Numbered from the stretch's first letter, positions 15,690 through 24,250 are shown. The stretch: DNA of 64,000 nucleotides from an uncultured Eggerthella sp. (GCA_958431815.1 CAUASB010000001.1:310001-374000), one strand, 5' to 3'. Numbers and translations: made by a program. The notes: generated from the letters alone by a model not told the origin.

Positions 15690-15819
15690 CATGCGCCAGT
15701 AAGTCAGCGAGCGGGATTCTGGCGAGTGCAGGAAAGATGAAAGCCCCATGGAGCTGGCCTTTGCGCCGCTCCATGGGGCTTGAATTTTTCCTGTGCCGCC
15801 AGAATCCCACGCAGCGTCA
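15690..15819 (-). repeat. Nested inverted-repeat 3' element after glnN
   Basis: In the glnN sense: GACGCTGCGTG, arm GGATTCTGGCGGCACAGG, an inner 14-bp hairpin AAGCCCCATGGAGC with its complement, then CCTGCACTCGCCAGAATCCC and GCTCGCTGACTTACTGGC. It begins 18 nt after the stop codon. At two arm positions it differs from the copy after pilT with matching changes on the partner arm. Confidence 0.75.
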
Positions 15820-15836
15820 GGTCGCTCTTTTACGCC

Positions 15837-17927
15837 TTAGGCGTAAAAGAGAATATCGTTATAGGTAGGTACTGGCCAATAATCGCGCTCTACTACGCAC
15901 TCCAGAGCGTCGATCTCGGCGCGAAGGGCGTCCATGGCGGGAATTACCGTGTTGGCGTAGGCGTTTGCCTGCTCCTGCGGATCCTCGATTTCCTCGGCAG
16001 CGTTGTGAACCTTGATCAGCTCGCGCGTTGCCTTGGCGGCCTTGTCGGAACCGTTGATAAGCACTTCCAGAACCTTTTCGGTTTCCGTCATGTCTGCGCC
16101 TGCAACTGCAGCCTTCACCGTGGTGATGTTGCTTGCAAGATCGGCCATGTAGTCGGTGATGGCGGGCAGGTAGGTGCGACGTGCCATGCGGATCATGGTG
16201 CGGGCTTCGATGTTCAGAAGCTTGTTGTACTTTTCAAGCTTAACCTCGTAACGGCTGCGAACCTCGGGCTCGGAAAGCACGTTGAACTCGGCAAACAAGT
16301 CAAGCGACTTCTGGTCTACGAAGCAAGGCAGAGCCTCTGCGGTGTTGCGATGGTTTGCCAGGCCGCGCTTCTCTGCTTCCTTTTCCCATTCCTCGGAATA
16401 GCCGTTGCCGTTGAAGATGATGCGCTGATGATCGGTGAGCGTCTTCTTGATGTAAGCAATGGCCTTCTTCTCGAACTCGGCGCCTTCGGTGCCGGCAAGC
16501 GCATCGGCGAAGCCCTTCAGGCTCTTTGCCATTGCGGTGTTCAGAATCATGTTGCAGTCGGACAGGTTCACCGAAGAGCCCGGCATACGGAACTCGAACT
16601 TGTTGCCCGTGAAAGCGAAGGGGCTGGTGCGGTTGCGGTCGGTGTTGTCCTTCATGAACTTAGGAAGAACGGCTACGCCCAAGTCCATCGCGATAGCGTC
16701 AGCAGAGTGGTATTCGTCGCCCGAGATCAGGGAATCGACGATAGCGCCCAGCTCGCTGCCCAGGAAGATGGAGATGATGGCCGGAGGTGCCTCGTTTGCG
16801 CCCAAACGATGGTCGTTGCCTGCGGAGGCAACGGACATGCGCAGCAGCTCCTGGTATTCGTCAACCGATTCAATTACGCAGGTAAGGAACACAAGGAAAC
16901 GCAGGTTGTCCATCGGGTCGTCGCCAGGATCAAGCAGGTTTACCTTGCCATAGGAAAGCGACCAGTTGTTGTGCTTGCCGGAACCGTTGATGCCTTCGAA
17001 GGGCTTTTCATGCTGCAGGCAAACCAGGCCATGATGAGATGCATCAAGGCGCATCTTTTCCATGGTGAGCAGGTTCTCGTCAATTGCACGGTTGGAATTG
17101 GTGAACAGCGGGGCAAGCTCGTGCTGAGCAGGAGCAACCTCGTTGTGCTTCGTCTTGGCGGAAACGCCAAGTGCCCACAGGTCGTCGTCAACTTCCTTCA
17201 TGAATTCGTTGACGGTGGGGCGAATAGCGCCGAAGTAGTGCTCTTCAAGCTCCTGACCCTTAAGCGGTGCGGCACCGAACAGAGTGCGGCCCGTAACGAT
17301 AAGGTCCTGGCGCTTCACATAGTCCTTTTCGGAAATAAGGAAGTATTCCTGTTCAGCACCAACGGTGGAAACAACGCGATGGCCGTCTTCGCCGAAGAAC
17401 TTCAGAACACGCTGAGCCTGCTCGTTGACTGCGCTCATGGAGCGGAGCAGCGGGGTCTTCTTGTCAAGCGCTTCGCCGGTGTAAGAGCAGAACGCCGTGG
17501 GGATGCACAGAACCTCGTCCTTGATGAAGGCGTAGCTGGTAGGATCCCATGCGGTGTAGCCGCGAGCCTCGAACGTTGCGCGAAGGCCGCCGGAAGGGAA
17601 GCTCGATGCGTCAGGCTCGCCCTGGATAAGCTCCTTGCCGCTGAAGGTCATGATGGCGGTGCCATCACCTACCGGGTCGAGGAAGCTGTCGTGCTTTTCG
17701 GACGTGATGCCGGAAAGGGGCTGGAACCAGTGCGTGTAATGGGTTGCGCCGTGCTCGATGGCCCATTCCTTCATGGCGTGAGCAACGACATTCGCAACTT
17801 CGATATCAAGCGGCTTACCTTCCTTGATGGTTTTGGTAAGGCTCTTGAACGTTGCGGAGGGAAGGCGTTCCTTCATGACGTGCTCGTTGAACACCATCGA
17901 TCCGTAGATATCAGAAACGTGGGCCAT
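15837..17927 (-). CDS. glnN: Glutamine synthetase type III
   Basis: The 696-residue protein is a GSIII enzyme, which joins ammonia to glutamate with ATP; this class is much longer than GSI/GSII (about 450/370). It has the GSIII N-terminus ending FNEHVMKERLP, the beta-grasp region THYTHWFQPLSG, metal and glutamate sites in VGAEQEYFLI, AQHELAP and HEKPFEGINGSGKHNNWS, and the NDHRLGANEAPPAI segment. The C-terminal helical domain has the GSIII-type KAAVAGADMTETEKVLEVLI. The start at 17927 (MAHVSDIYG) has AAGGAG five nt upstream. It stands alone, is followed by the nested 3' element, and is upstream of the alarmone synthetase on the same strand. Confidence 0.95.
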   Translation of the reverse strand: MAHVSDIYGSMVFNEHVMKERLPSATFKSLTKTIKEGKPLDIEVANVVAHAMKEWAIEHGATHYTHWFQPLSGITSEKHDSFLDPVGDGTAIMTFSGKELIQGEPDASSFPSGGLRATFEARGYTAWDPTSYAFIKDEVLCIPTAFCSYTGEALDKKTPLLRSMSAVNEQAQRVLKFFGEDGHRVVSTVGAEQEYFLISEKDYVKRQDLIVTGRTLFGAAPLKGQELEEHYFGAIRPTVNEFMKEVDDDLWALGVSAKTKHNEVAPAQHELAPLFTNSNRAIDENLLTMEKMRLDASHHGLVCLQHEKPFEGINGSGKHNNWSLSYGKVNLLDPGDDPMDNLRFLVFLTCVIESVDEYQELLRMSVASAGNDHRLGANEAPPAIISIFLGSELGAIVDSLISGDEYHSADAIAMDLGVAVLPKFMKDNTDRNRTSPFAFTGNKFEFRMPGSSVNLSDCNMILNTAMAKSLKGFADALAGTEGAEFEKKAIAYIKKTLTDHQRIIFNGNGYSEEWEKEAEKRGLANHRNTAEALPCFVDQKSLDLFAEFNVLSEPEVRSRYEVKLEKYNKLLNIEARTMIRMARRTYLPAITDYMADLASNITTVKAAVAGADMTETEKVLEVLINGSDKAAKATRELIKVHNAAEEIEDPQEQANAYANTVIPAMDALRAEIDALECVVERDYWPVPTYNDILFYA

Positions 17928-18299
17928 CTTTTCTCCTTTTGGGTATTGCCGCATGTAACGGCTTTTTAACGGCTTTTGGTTATTGTGCCATAACCACAAT
18001 TGCCTTTTACGGTACCTCTCAACCCTAATAAGCATTTGTTTCAAATTCTTTTCGCGCAGGGAAAGGCTTTGTTTCACTGTCCGCCAGCAATAAAGACGCT
18101 GCTGCAGGTGCCAGCGGAAGTTAACGGCGGTAAACGGTTGTTACCGGCGCTGTTGTGTTGGGTTTTCGCCTTGCAACGCAGCACCTGCCAGCGCACCACG
18201 CCCTTGAGGGATTTTTTGCAAAATCCAGACCCTCACCATAAAAAAGCAGCCCGGGAAACCCGAGCTGCTTGGCTGCGTTGCGTTGTTTCGGCATATGCC
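17928..18299. other. glnN upstream region
   Basis: It holds the glnN promoter, which I cannot place with confidence, and the terminator of the small membrane protein gene. ATAACCACAATTG and GGTTATTGTGCC around 17970-18000 give a GGTTAT/ATAACC inverted repeat that could bind a nitrogen regulator. Nothing else is seen. Confidence 0.4.
18244..18270 (-). terminator. Terminator of the small membrane protein gene
   Basis: AAGCAGCCCGGG (18244-18255) pairs with CCCGAGCTGCTT (one mismatch) and is followed on the minus strand by TTTTTT. Confidence 0.8.
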
Positions 18300-18677
18300 C
18301 TAGCCGAAAGCGGGCGATACGTTGGTGGGAGCCGCCGCAGGAGCGTTCAAACCGGCAATCAGTGCGTCGATGCACCCCGTGTTGATAAGCACCACCAAGA
18401 TGAAGGTGTTAACGGCAAAGCCGGCCCACACGGCCCATTCAGACTGCTTGCGCTGTTCGAACGGAAGCTTGCATGGCAAAGCCAGCTTGGCAATCATGGC
18501 GAAAATGCCGCCGAAAACACCCAGGATGAACCAGCGCGCCTTCACCGCGAATGAAAGCGGTGCTGCCTGTTCTGCCGTTGCGGGAACATCGGGGGCCGTT
18601 GCCTTCTGCCCCATGCCGTTTTCGCCCGAGTAGGCCATTTTCACATCTACCTTGTTGCTGTGTTCCTTCTGCATCAT
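18300..18677 (-). CDS. Small two-TM membrane protein, unknown function
   Basis: I do not recognise the family. The 125-residue protein starts at MMQKEHSNK (GAGGGG upstream), has a charged, Ala/Pro-rich N-terminal 50 residues, then two probable membrane segments (FILGVFGGIFAMIAKLALPC and WAVWAGFAVNTFILVVLINTG) joined by a basic loop with QRKQSEW, and ends in an Ala/Pro-rich tail. It has its own terminator. Its upstream region carries three GAAC-NN-GTTN repeats with a 12-bp period (18752-18785), a motif also found near the LysR gene, the permease and another small membrane protein, so it may belong to a shared regulon. Confidence 0.7.
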   Translation of the reverse strand: MMQKEHSNKVDVKMAYSGENGMGQKATAPDVPATAEQAAPLSFAVKARWFILGVFGGIFAMIAKLALPCKLPFEQRKQSEWAVWAGFAVNTFILVVLINTGCIDALIAGLNAPAAAPTNVSPAFG

Positions 18678-18751
18678 GAACACTTCCCCTCGTGTTGGTA
18701 TAGGCAACGCGTTTCGGTTTGCTTTCGGCCTTTCCCCTCGTGCCGATTGCT

Positions 18752-18785
18752 GAACGCGTTTTAGAACATGTTTTAGAACGCGTTC
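18752..18785. promoter_or_regulatory. Triple GAAC-NN-GTT operator array
   Basis: GAACGCGTTT (18752), GAACATGTTT (18764) and GAACGCGTTC (18776) are spaced exactly 12 bp. The array lies 75 bp upstream of the small two-TM protein and touches the 3' end of the LysR gene. Confidence 0.6.
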
Positions 18786-18789
18786 TATA

Positions 18790-19686
18790 TTAGCCTAACA
18801 AACGCGGAAAATGGTACGCACTCATAAAATCGATAAATTCCTGCACAACCTTCGGCTGACGGCCCTCATCGCGGCTTACCACATACGTTTTGTGGAAGTC
18901 GACGGGCGCTTCCCGCACAGGCAGGCACACCACGTCGTCGAAGGCGTTGATCATCAGTGAATAGCAGAACAGCGCTACCTTCCCTTCGTTGCCGGCCACC
19001 AACGAAGAAAGCGTGATTTCGTCGTCGTAGGAAAAGCTCACGTTCAAGTCGCGGCCTTCGATAAGGTCGACGATTTCCTGGTACACCGGCGATGCCGTGT
19101 CGTACGAAAGGATTTCCAGCCCTTTCAAATCGGCTAGGGAAACATCTTTCTGTTTTGCCAAGGGGTGCTTTTTGTTCACGCCCAGGACCAAGGGCTGCGA
19201 CCAGCACAGGTTGTAGCGCAAGTCGGGCGTGTCCTCTATGCGGCTGGCGAAGGCAACATCAAGCTGGCCCGTGCGCAAACGGCGCAAAAGTTCGCGCGAA
19301 TATGCCTGCGTAACCGTGATGTGCGGGTCGTAAGGGCTTTGGTTGCGGAACTCAAACAGGGCCTGCGACCAGAATTTGCCCTGCATAGCATGGATGGTGC
19401 CCAGGTTTATAACCGCGTTTTCCGTGCCAAGCGATTCTTCGGCAAGCACGCGCGCCCTATCAAGGCTGCGCAGGGCCCCCGTTACGCAATCGGAAATATC
19501 GCGTCCGATATCGGTGAGCTCCACCGTGGAACGGTTGCGGGAAAACAGCTGCACGCCCCATTCCTCTTCCAGCCTTTTGATTGCCAGCGAAAGCGTGGGC
19601 TGCGAAATGTCTAAATCTTTCGATGCCCGTGTGTAATTGAGAACTTCGGCAAGGTGCTCAAAATAGCGCAGATCTTCAACTCTCAT
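18790..19686 (-). CDS. LysR-family transcriptional regulator
   Basis: The 298-residue protein has the LysR helix-turn-helix (MRVEDLRYFEHLAEVLNYTRASKDLDISQPTLSLAIKRLE) and an effector-binding domain from about residue 88. Start 19686 has AAGGAGG upstream; 25 upstream codons are excluded. Two GAAC-NN-GTTC palindromes sit about 100 bp upstream of it, and a triple array lies just past its 3' end. This spacer-2 palindrome is not the T-N11-A motif typical of LysR proteins, so whether this regulator binds it is open. Its target is not evident since no gene is directly divergent. Confidence 0.9.
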   Translation of the reverse strand: MRVEDLRYFEHLAEVLNYTRASKDLDISQPTLSLAIKRLEEEWGVQLFSRNRSTVELTDIGRDISDCVTGALRSLDRARVLAEESLGTENAVINLGTIHAMQGKFWSQALFEFRNQSPYDPHITVTQAYSRELLRRLRTGQLDVAFASRIEDTPDLRYNLCWSQPLVLGVNKKHPLAKQKDVSLADLKGLEILSYDTASPVYQEIVDLIEGRDLNVSFSYDDEITLSSLVAGNEGKVALFCYSLMINAFDDVVCLPVREAPVDFHKTYVVSRDEGRQPKVVQEFIDFMSAYHFPRLLG

Positions 19687-19781
19687 CTTCCCCTCCTTTG
19701 CCGAGTGCGAAGGCGTCTTTGTTTCAACGCTTTCGTACACTAAAGTAGATAATAGCAGCAAAACCCCACGTGAAAGCCACA

Positions 19782-19807
19782 GAACGCGTTCAATTTAGAA
19801 CGTGTTC
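19782..19807. promoter_or_regulatory. Pair of GAAC-NN-GTTC palindromes upstream of LysR gene
   Basis: GAACGCGTTC (19782-19791) and GAACGTGTTC (19798-19807) are both perfect inverted repeats outside the central two bases. They are 16 bp apart and about 100 bp before the LysR start. Confidence 0.6.
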
Positions 19808-20103
19808 ATTATGGTTTCTCATCAAAAAGAAATTAATTAATTCAATGCGCGGCCAAGATAAGCAATAAGAAACCAACAATTGTCTCCTCTTGGTTCAATT
19901 AAGCACGGGCTGCAAGAGACATGTCGCCTTACGGTTCCACGACCTTACGGGCGGACCTGCTTCGTGTATCTTCCCCACCGGCATCGCCCAGCACCCGGAA
20001 GGAGTGTGGACGCAGAAAGTCCCAAATTTGCAGGAACGCCACTATAGGCACCAAAGAATCAAAGGCCAGCTGAGCGAGAAAAGCGAATGCCTTGCGGGCA
20101 ACA
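19808..20103. other. Gene-free stretch, nothing recognised
   Basis: AT-rich at first, then GC-rich. No ribosome site, protein family or clear structure was found before the RNA-like region that starts at 20104. Confidence 0.4.
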
Positions 20104-20395
20104 AAAAAGCCAGGCAATGCCTGGCTTGCATGAGCGGATATGCCCTCCTTGTGGGCTTTATCCCCAGAAAAGTAGCGGGCGACCTTTCGGCCGCCCTCTC
20201 CACATTAGCAACCTCACTCCCCCGTAAGGCTACCGGTTGGTGAACTCCGATCCCCATTGGCGTTCACCTTCCCATTACTGCGCGCCCTCCAGCACGACTT
20301 GAATGGGAGCCACGCTCTTGCTTCCCCAAGCAGGAGCAGTAACTTTCTGTGACTTCATTATTACTCAAGGTTGAGCAATTCTCTTATTAGGTTTT
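20104..20395 (-). ncRNA. Candidate structured RNA with its own terminator
   Basis: Read on the minus strand, the segment folds into a series of short GC-rich stems: CCCATT/AATGGG, GGTGAAC/GTTCACC, CAACC/GGTTG and GGGCGGCC-GAAA-GGTCGCCC. It ends in a strong terminator, AGCCAGGCATTGCCTGGCT followed by TTTTTT (20102-20127). It begins soon after the EamA gene stop. I could not match it to tmRNA, RNase P, SRP RNA or a known riboswitch from memory. It could be an independent RNA, a 3' UTR product, or an attenuator with no gene behind it. Confidence 0.4.
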
Positions 20396-20402
20396 ATTGA
20401 AA

Positions 20403-20412
20403 TAACATGTTC
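20403..20412. promoter_or_regulatory. Single TAAC-AT-GTTC palindrome
   Basis: On the minus strand this reads GAACATGTTA, just upstream of the candidate RNA and past the 3' end of the EamA gene. It has one mismatch to the shared motif. Confidence 0.35.
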
Positions 20413-20432
20413 TTATTTATGAACTTAATAAG

Positions 20433-21368
20433 CTATGAATCCTGGTCATCCGCGGCGCTTTTGATATCGCCGTCACCAGGATGTTTTGCCAGAACGAACA
20501 CCGTAGCCATGATAAAGACGAAGCCCACAATGTCGATCCAGCTGAACGCGGTGCCCAACCACAGAACCGCAAACAACGTTGCCGACACCGTTTCGATGCT
20601 GGCAATAAGGCCTGTTTTCGCCGCGCCGATATCCTTCACCGCCTGGAAGTACAGCGTAAAGCCCACGATGGTGCCAAAGAACACCAGGCCAACAAACAAC
20701 ATGAGGTAACCCACGGCATCGAAGCCCGGATCGACCGTCCACGACTGCACACCAACGGAAAACACAATGCCGCCAACCAGCAAGCCACCCGCAACAACCG
20801 GCACGCTGCCGTAGTGCAGCATAAGCCTACGCGGTATAAGCGAATACATGGCATACGTTACCGCTGAGATAAGCGCCCAGAACAGGCCGGCCGGAGTAAG
20901 CACCATGGTCGCTGGATTGCCATGCGTGGCAATAAGGTACGTTCCCGAAACGACCAGCACCATCGCAAGTATCTCGCGTGTGGTGGGGCGCCTGTGCGCC
21001 CGGGCGCACAGATAGAACACCACCAGCACCGGGCCAATGTATTGGATCACCGTTGCCGTGCCCGCATTCGAATTCTGGATGGCGAACAGGTACGTTATCT
21101 GACAGGCAGCCAAGCCGAAGATGGAAAAGAACACCAGCTGAGCTACCGTACGCGGATTGCGCCACATGGCTAAGAATGGGCCACGGGCAATAAGAAGCGC
21201 CAAGACGCACAATACTGCGCCCGCGCATATCATACGCACCGAGGAAATCCACAAAGGATCGGCGTCATAATTGGCAAACAGGAATTGCGCGCAGGCACCG
21301 GAAAAGCCCCATCCCACGCCGCCAAGCAAGGCGAAGCTGAAGCCGCGTATGTTCTTCGAAATTGCCAC
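20433..21368 (-). CDS. EamA-family (DMT superfamily) transporter
   Basis: The protein has ten predicted membrane spans in two EamA repeats (about 140 residues each): FALLGGVGWGFSGACAQFLF with SSVRMICAGAVLCVLALLI in the first, GLFWALISAVTYAMYSLIPRRL with AAKTGLIASIETVSATLFAVLWLG in the second. Members export amino acids or other metabolites; the substrate is unknown. The start is uncertain. A TATATA box (about 21411-21416, minus strand) suggests that translation begins at the GTG at 21368 or 21389 with little or no ribosome site; the longer open frame to 21494 is unlikely to be translated. Confidence 0.85.
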   Translation of the reverse strand: MAISKNIRGFSFALLGGVGWGFSGACAQFLFANYDADPLWISSVRMICAGAVLCVLALLIARGPFLAMWRNPRTVAQLVFFSIFGLAACQITYLFAIQNSNAGTATVIQYIGPVLVVFYLCARAHRRPTTREILAMVLVVSGTYLIATHGNPATMVLTPAGLFWALISAVTYAMYSLIPRRLMLHYGSVPVVAGGLLVGGIVFSVGVQSWTVDPGFDAVGYLMLFVGLVFFGTIVGFTLYFQAVKDIGAAKTGLIASIETVSATLFAVLWLGTAFSWIDIVGFVFIMATVFVLAKHPGDGDIKSAADDQDS

Positions 21369-22288
21369 CGTGCCAAGATACCACGGCACAGCACACGCAG
21401 CCAACCGCTTTATATATACACATAAAAATGTTCTGCGACGCACCGTGGCTTGCGAAGAGGCTCTGAACACACAGCGTATTTTGTTTTGCGGCACGCCTTA
21501 GTCGCAGCTACGCCCAGCACATGCCAGTTGCTACGCTACCCCCCCCCTAAAAGGCTCGCCCGACCCAGCCGGCACATGCAGGGAGGGCCACCAATGCAAC
21601 CAGACAGTAGGCGCGGCTCTGCCCCCGCCTTAGGCGTCCCAAAAAGACATGCAAAAGAAAATCCGATGCGGTGCCAAGGCGGTCTTCCCACAAGCATCAA
21701 ACAAAGGTATTGGGGTGTTTCTCCCCTTTCGTCAAACGCCCTACGTCACACGCTTCATTACGCGGTTCGCATTTTTTGAACATGTTTTCTTCATATTTTG
21801 GGTGATATTTTTGGACAACTATAAATTTTTGTTACCCCTTGATAGAACTTTTAGAAAAAAGTTACTTCTCTTATTAATTTCTGTACGAAATAAGTCCGTT
21901 CAATTTGATTTTCTAATAACACGTTCATAACATGTTCATTTTTTAATTGGCAACACTTTCTCCAATTTTGTTGCTTTATTCATTTTTACTGAACGCATTC
22001 ATAGAAACCGCAATATAGGTTTGCCACTCAACACGAAAAGGAAATCAAAAGCACACCTCACGATAATGTGCCCCGAAAAGAAAACGGAGGGGACTTCGGC
22101 ATTCCGTGCAAGCAAAAACAGGCGCCTTGCATTGCGGGAATCCGAAGAGTTCGGTTTCTTTTCTCCCTTCACCCCGTCAGCTCGTTGTGCCGGGAACAAC
22201 ACACCCACCGGCACAACGGCTTGGCGAAGCGAAGGAGCATCTATTCGAGCCGCCCGCTTAGCGGGCACAAACGAGGAGAGGGGTTTGA
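21369..22288. other. Long gene-free region between EamA and permease genes
   Basis: About 900 bp without a credible gene. Positions 21770-22020 are markedly AT-rich compared with the surroundings and contain several GAAC/GTTC motifs. A small hairpin GCCCGC-TTA-GCGGGC (about 22252-22266) lies just before the permease ribosome site. It probably forms a long regulatory region for the permease. Confidence 0.5.
21778..22000. promoter_or_regulatory. GAAC-NN-GTTC motif cluster upstream of the permease
   Basis: GAACATGTTT (21778), TAACACGTTC (21917), TAACATGTTC (21928, 11 bp from the previous one) and GAACGCATTC (21991) match the motif seen near the LysR and small membrane protein genes with zero to two changes. 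Confidence 0.5.
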
Positions 22289-23752
22289 ATGGCTCTCAAA
22301 CGTGAGTACGGCGGAATCCAGCCGTGCATTCGCCTGGGAATGTTCCGCATCCGTATTCCCTTCATCCACTTCAAGATTTCCGGTCCTGAAGTGGTAACCG
22401 GCTTGATGAACGCCTGCACGTCTTATGGCGCCCTGGCTGTTCTGACGGCAACACTTGGCCTAGATCCGGATGTAGCCTACGCATTGGTTCTGTTTGAAAC
22501 CGCATGCTATACGCTGAACTGGCTGCTGGGCGAATCTTCCATTTGCGGTTGGATTACCGCAGCAATGGCGATCATCGTCATCTACCTTGAAACGCTGCCC
22601 GAAGGCGTTTCGCGATTACAAGCGTTAACCAGTATCCAATTAGAGTTAGGCATATTGTTCATTGTGCTTGGCGCTACGGGCTTATCGAAGAAACTGAACA
22701 CGATCATGCCCGCAGCAATCAAAGGCGGCATCGTTTTGGGCGCCGGCATCAATTCCGTTGCCGCACGCTTGAAGGAAGGCGGCGCCGTTGATACCGCCAC
22801 CATCGGTTGCCTGATTGGCTTGACAGTTGTTTGCCTGCTTATGTTCAGCCAGCGCATCCGTGAGCACATGGCCACGAACAAGTTCCTTGCCATGCTCGGC
22901 AACTACAGCTTCCTGTGGGCGGTTCTGATCCTGTTCATCGTCGGTGGCATCAGCGGCGAGTTCGACTACCAGTTCTCTGGTCAGATCATCGTAGTTCCCG
23001 ACTTTGCCACCATGTTCGCAACGGTTTCGCCGTTCTGCATCGGCTTTGCGCCCGACCCCGCAACGTGGATCACCGCTATCCCGTACGCACTGACGGCATG
23101 GATTATCGCATACGGCGACTTCATCACCGTGCAGGAGCTTGGCTTTGCTGCCGTACGCGAAGATGAGCACATTGAATTCGACGCTAACCGCACCAACGTT
23201 ATCTGTGGCCTGCGTAACGTTATCCTTTCGCTGTGCGCTCCCTACCCCGCACTTGCTGGCCCGCTGAGCCCTCCGTACTGCATTGCAACCTATGCCCGTT
23301 ACCATCAGGGCGGCCGCGAAGGCATGGACTCCATCTACGATGGCGCAGGCACGAACCTGATCTTCACCGTAGTTGGCCTGTTCATCTACCCGCTGTATGA
23401 GGCTTCGCTTGCAGCATCTGGTGCACTGCTGGTAGTAATCATGGTTGTCCAGGGCTTTGTATGCGCACAGATTGCTTGCAACATGCTGCGCGACGACATG
23501 GACAAGGGGCTTGCCGGCATGGGCGCTGGCCTGGTTGTTGCCCGCGGCGCTGCCGTTGCCCTTCCTGCTTCGATCATCCTGTACCTGCTGCTGTGCAACA
23601 ACAAGAAGATCCGCGAGGACTACGCCCTTAACAAGGCGGCTCAGGACAAGCAGGACGAAGAAACCGAACGTCAGCTTGCCATGCTTGAGGCAAAGATGCG
23701 TGGCGGAACCGCAAAAGACGGAATGCCCGTTGAACCCCATAAGAAGGAATGA
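22289..23752 (+). CDS. SLC23/SulP-like membrane permease
   Basis: The 487-residue protein has about 12-14 hydrophobic spans and a charged, cytosolic C-terminal helix (about 440-487). Segments such as AAIKGGIVLGAGINSVAA, the YGDFITVQELGF helix and LAGPLSPPYCIATYAR resemble the nucleobase/sulfate (SLC23-SLC26) fold; the exact subfamily and substrate are not clear to me. The ATG at 22289 is preceded by GGAG and AGGGG. It is followed by a strong terminator and a convergent gene for a one-TM protein. Motifs shared with the small membrane protein genes suggest co-regulation. Confidence 0.72.
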   Translation: MALKREYGGIQPCIRLGMFRIRIPFIHFKISGPEVVTGLMNACTSYGALAVLTATLGLDPDVAYALVLFETACYTLNWLLGESSICGWITAAMAIIVIYLETLPEGVSRLQALTSIQLELGILFIVLGATGLSKKLNTIMPAAIKGGIVLGAGINSVAARLKEGGAVDTATIGCLIGLTVVCLLMFSQRIREHMATNKFLAMLGNYSFLWAVLILFIVGGISGEFDYQFSGQIIVVPDFATMFATVSPFCIGFAPDPATWITAIPYALTAWIIAYGDFITVQELGFAAVREDEHIEFDANRTNVICGLRNVILSLCAPYPALAGPLSPPYCIATYARYHQGGREGMDSIYDGAGTNLIFTVVGLFIYPLYEASLAASGALLVVIMVVQGFVCAQIACNMLRDDMDKGLAGMGAGLVVARGAAVALPASIILYLLLCNNKKIREDYALNKAAQDKQDEETERQLAMLEAKMRGGTAKDGMPVEPHKKE

Positions 23753-23786
23753 CGCAACTCAAATAAGCGCCTTGGCCTAAACGCAA

Positions 23787-23825
23787 GAACCCCCGGTTGG
23801 TACTGCCAACCGGGGGTTCTTTTTG
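23787..23825 (+). terminator. Strong terminator of the permease gene
   Basis: A perfect 14-bp stem GAACCCCCGGTTGG (23787-23800) with 23806-23819, loop TACTG, followed by TTTTTT. Confidence 0.92.
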
Positions 23826-23867
23826 CTATCCCCTTGTGGGGAATTCCGCCTTAAAAGGAGGAATCAA

Positions 23868-24068
23868 TTACTTAGCGAAACCAGCAACAGCCTCGTCGAA
23901 CTGACGCATGTAAACGTTGCGGGACTCAGTAGCGAACTGGGACTGCTTCTGTGCGCGAGCCTCGGAAGCCTTAGCCTCGAGCTGTGCGCCGTTGCCGCAG
24001 TCGTACTTGATGAACATGCCGAATGCCGCAACAACAAAGAATGCAGAAATTGCTACTACGTATGCCAT
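23868..24068 (-). CDS. Small single-TM protein, unknown function
   Basis: The 66-residue protein starts MAYVVAISAFFVVAAFGMFIKYD: one N-terminal membrane span and then a charged, mostly helical 40 residues (KASEARAQKQSQFATESRNVYMRQFDEAV). No family is recognised. AGGAGG lies eleven nt before the ATG. It converges on the permease gene. A triple, 11-bp-spaced copy of the GAAC/GTTC motif lies 150-180 bp upstream, so it may be an accessory subunit or regulator expressed with the permease; this is inference from position only. Confidence 0.72.
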   Translation of the reverse strand: MAYVVAISAFFVVAAFGMFIKYDCGNGAQLEAKASEARAQKQSQFATESRNVYMRQFDEAVAGFAK

Positions 24069-24218
24069 ATCTAACCAATCCTCCTGGACGTACCTGGCTA
24101 CTTCAACCAGGACTTACCTACTTTATTTGGGGCGCTTCTTTTGCGCTCCCCTTTGAGTTCTTGCTCATAGTACGTCCGTGAATTTCGTTTGCAAGGCGAG
24201 AAATCCCTGTTTACGTTT

Positions 24219-24250
24219 GAACGGGTTATGAATGTGTTCAAAACAGGTTC
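24219..24250. promoter_or_regulatory. Triple degenerate GAAC/GTTC array, 11-bp period
   Basis: GAACGGGTTA (24219), GAATGTGTTC (24230) and AAACAGGTTC (24241) repeat at exact 11-bp steps, upstream of the one-TM protein gene. Confidence 0.5.

Noticed and set aside
15780..17969. Plus-strand frame of 729 codons.
   Set aside because: Antisense shadow of the glutamine synthetase gene.
18752..18785. LexA (SOS) box.
   Set aside because: Gram-positive LexA sites have four bases between GAAC and GTTC; here there are two, and no SOS genes are near.
19890..20243. Plus-strand frame of 117 codons.
   Set aside because: No ribosome site or family; overlaps the strong minus-strand terminator and RNA-like helices.
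20104..20395. Cobalamin riboswitch, from the partial match TGGGAAGGTGAACGCC.
   Set aside because: The conserved downstream B12 box is missing and no cobalamin or transport gene follows in the same direction.
21640..22020. Insertion sequence or phage remnant, because of the AT-rich bias.
   Set aside because: No transposase or integrase fragment and no terminal inverted repeats; operator-like motifs explain the region better.
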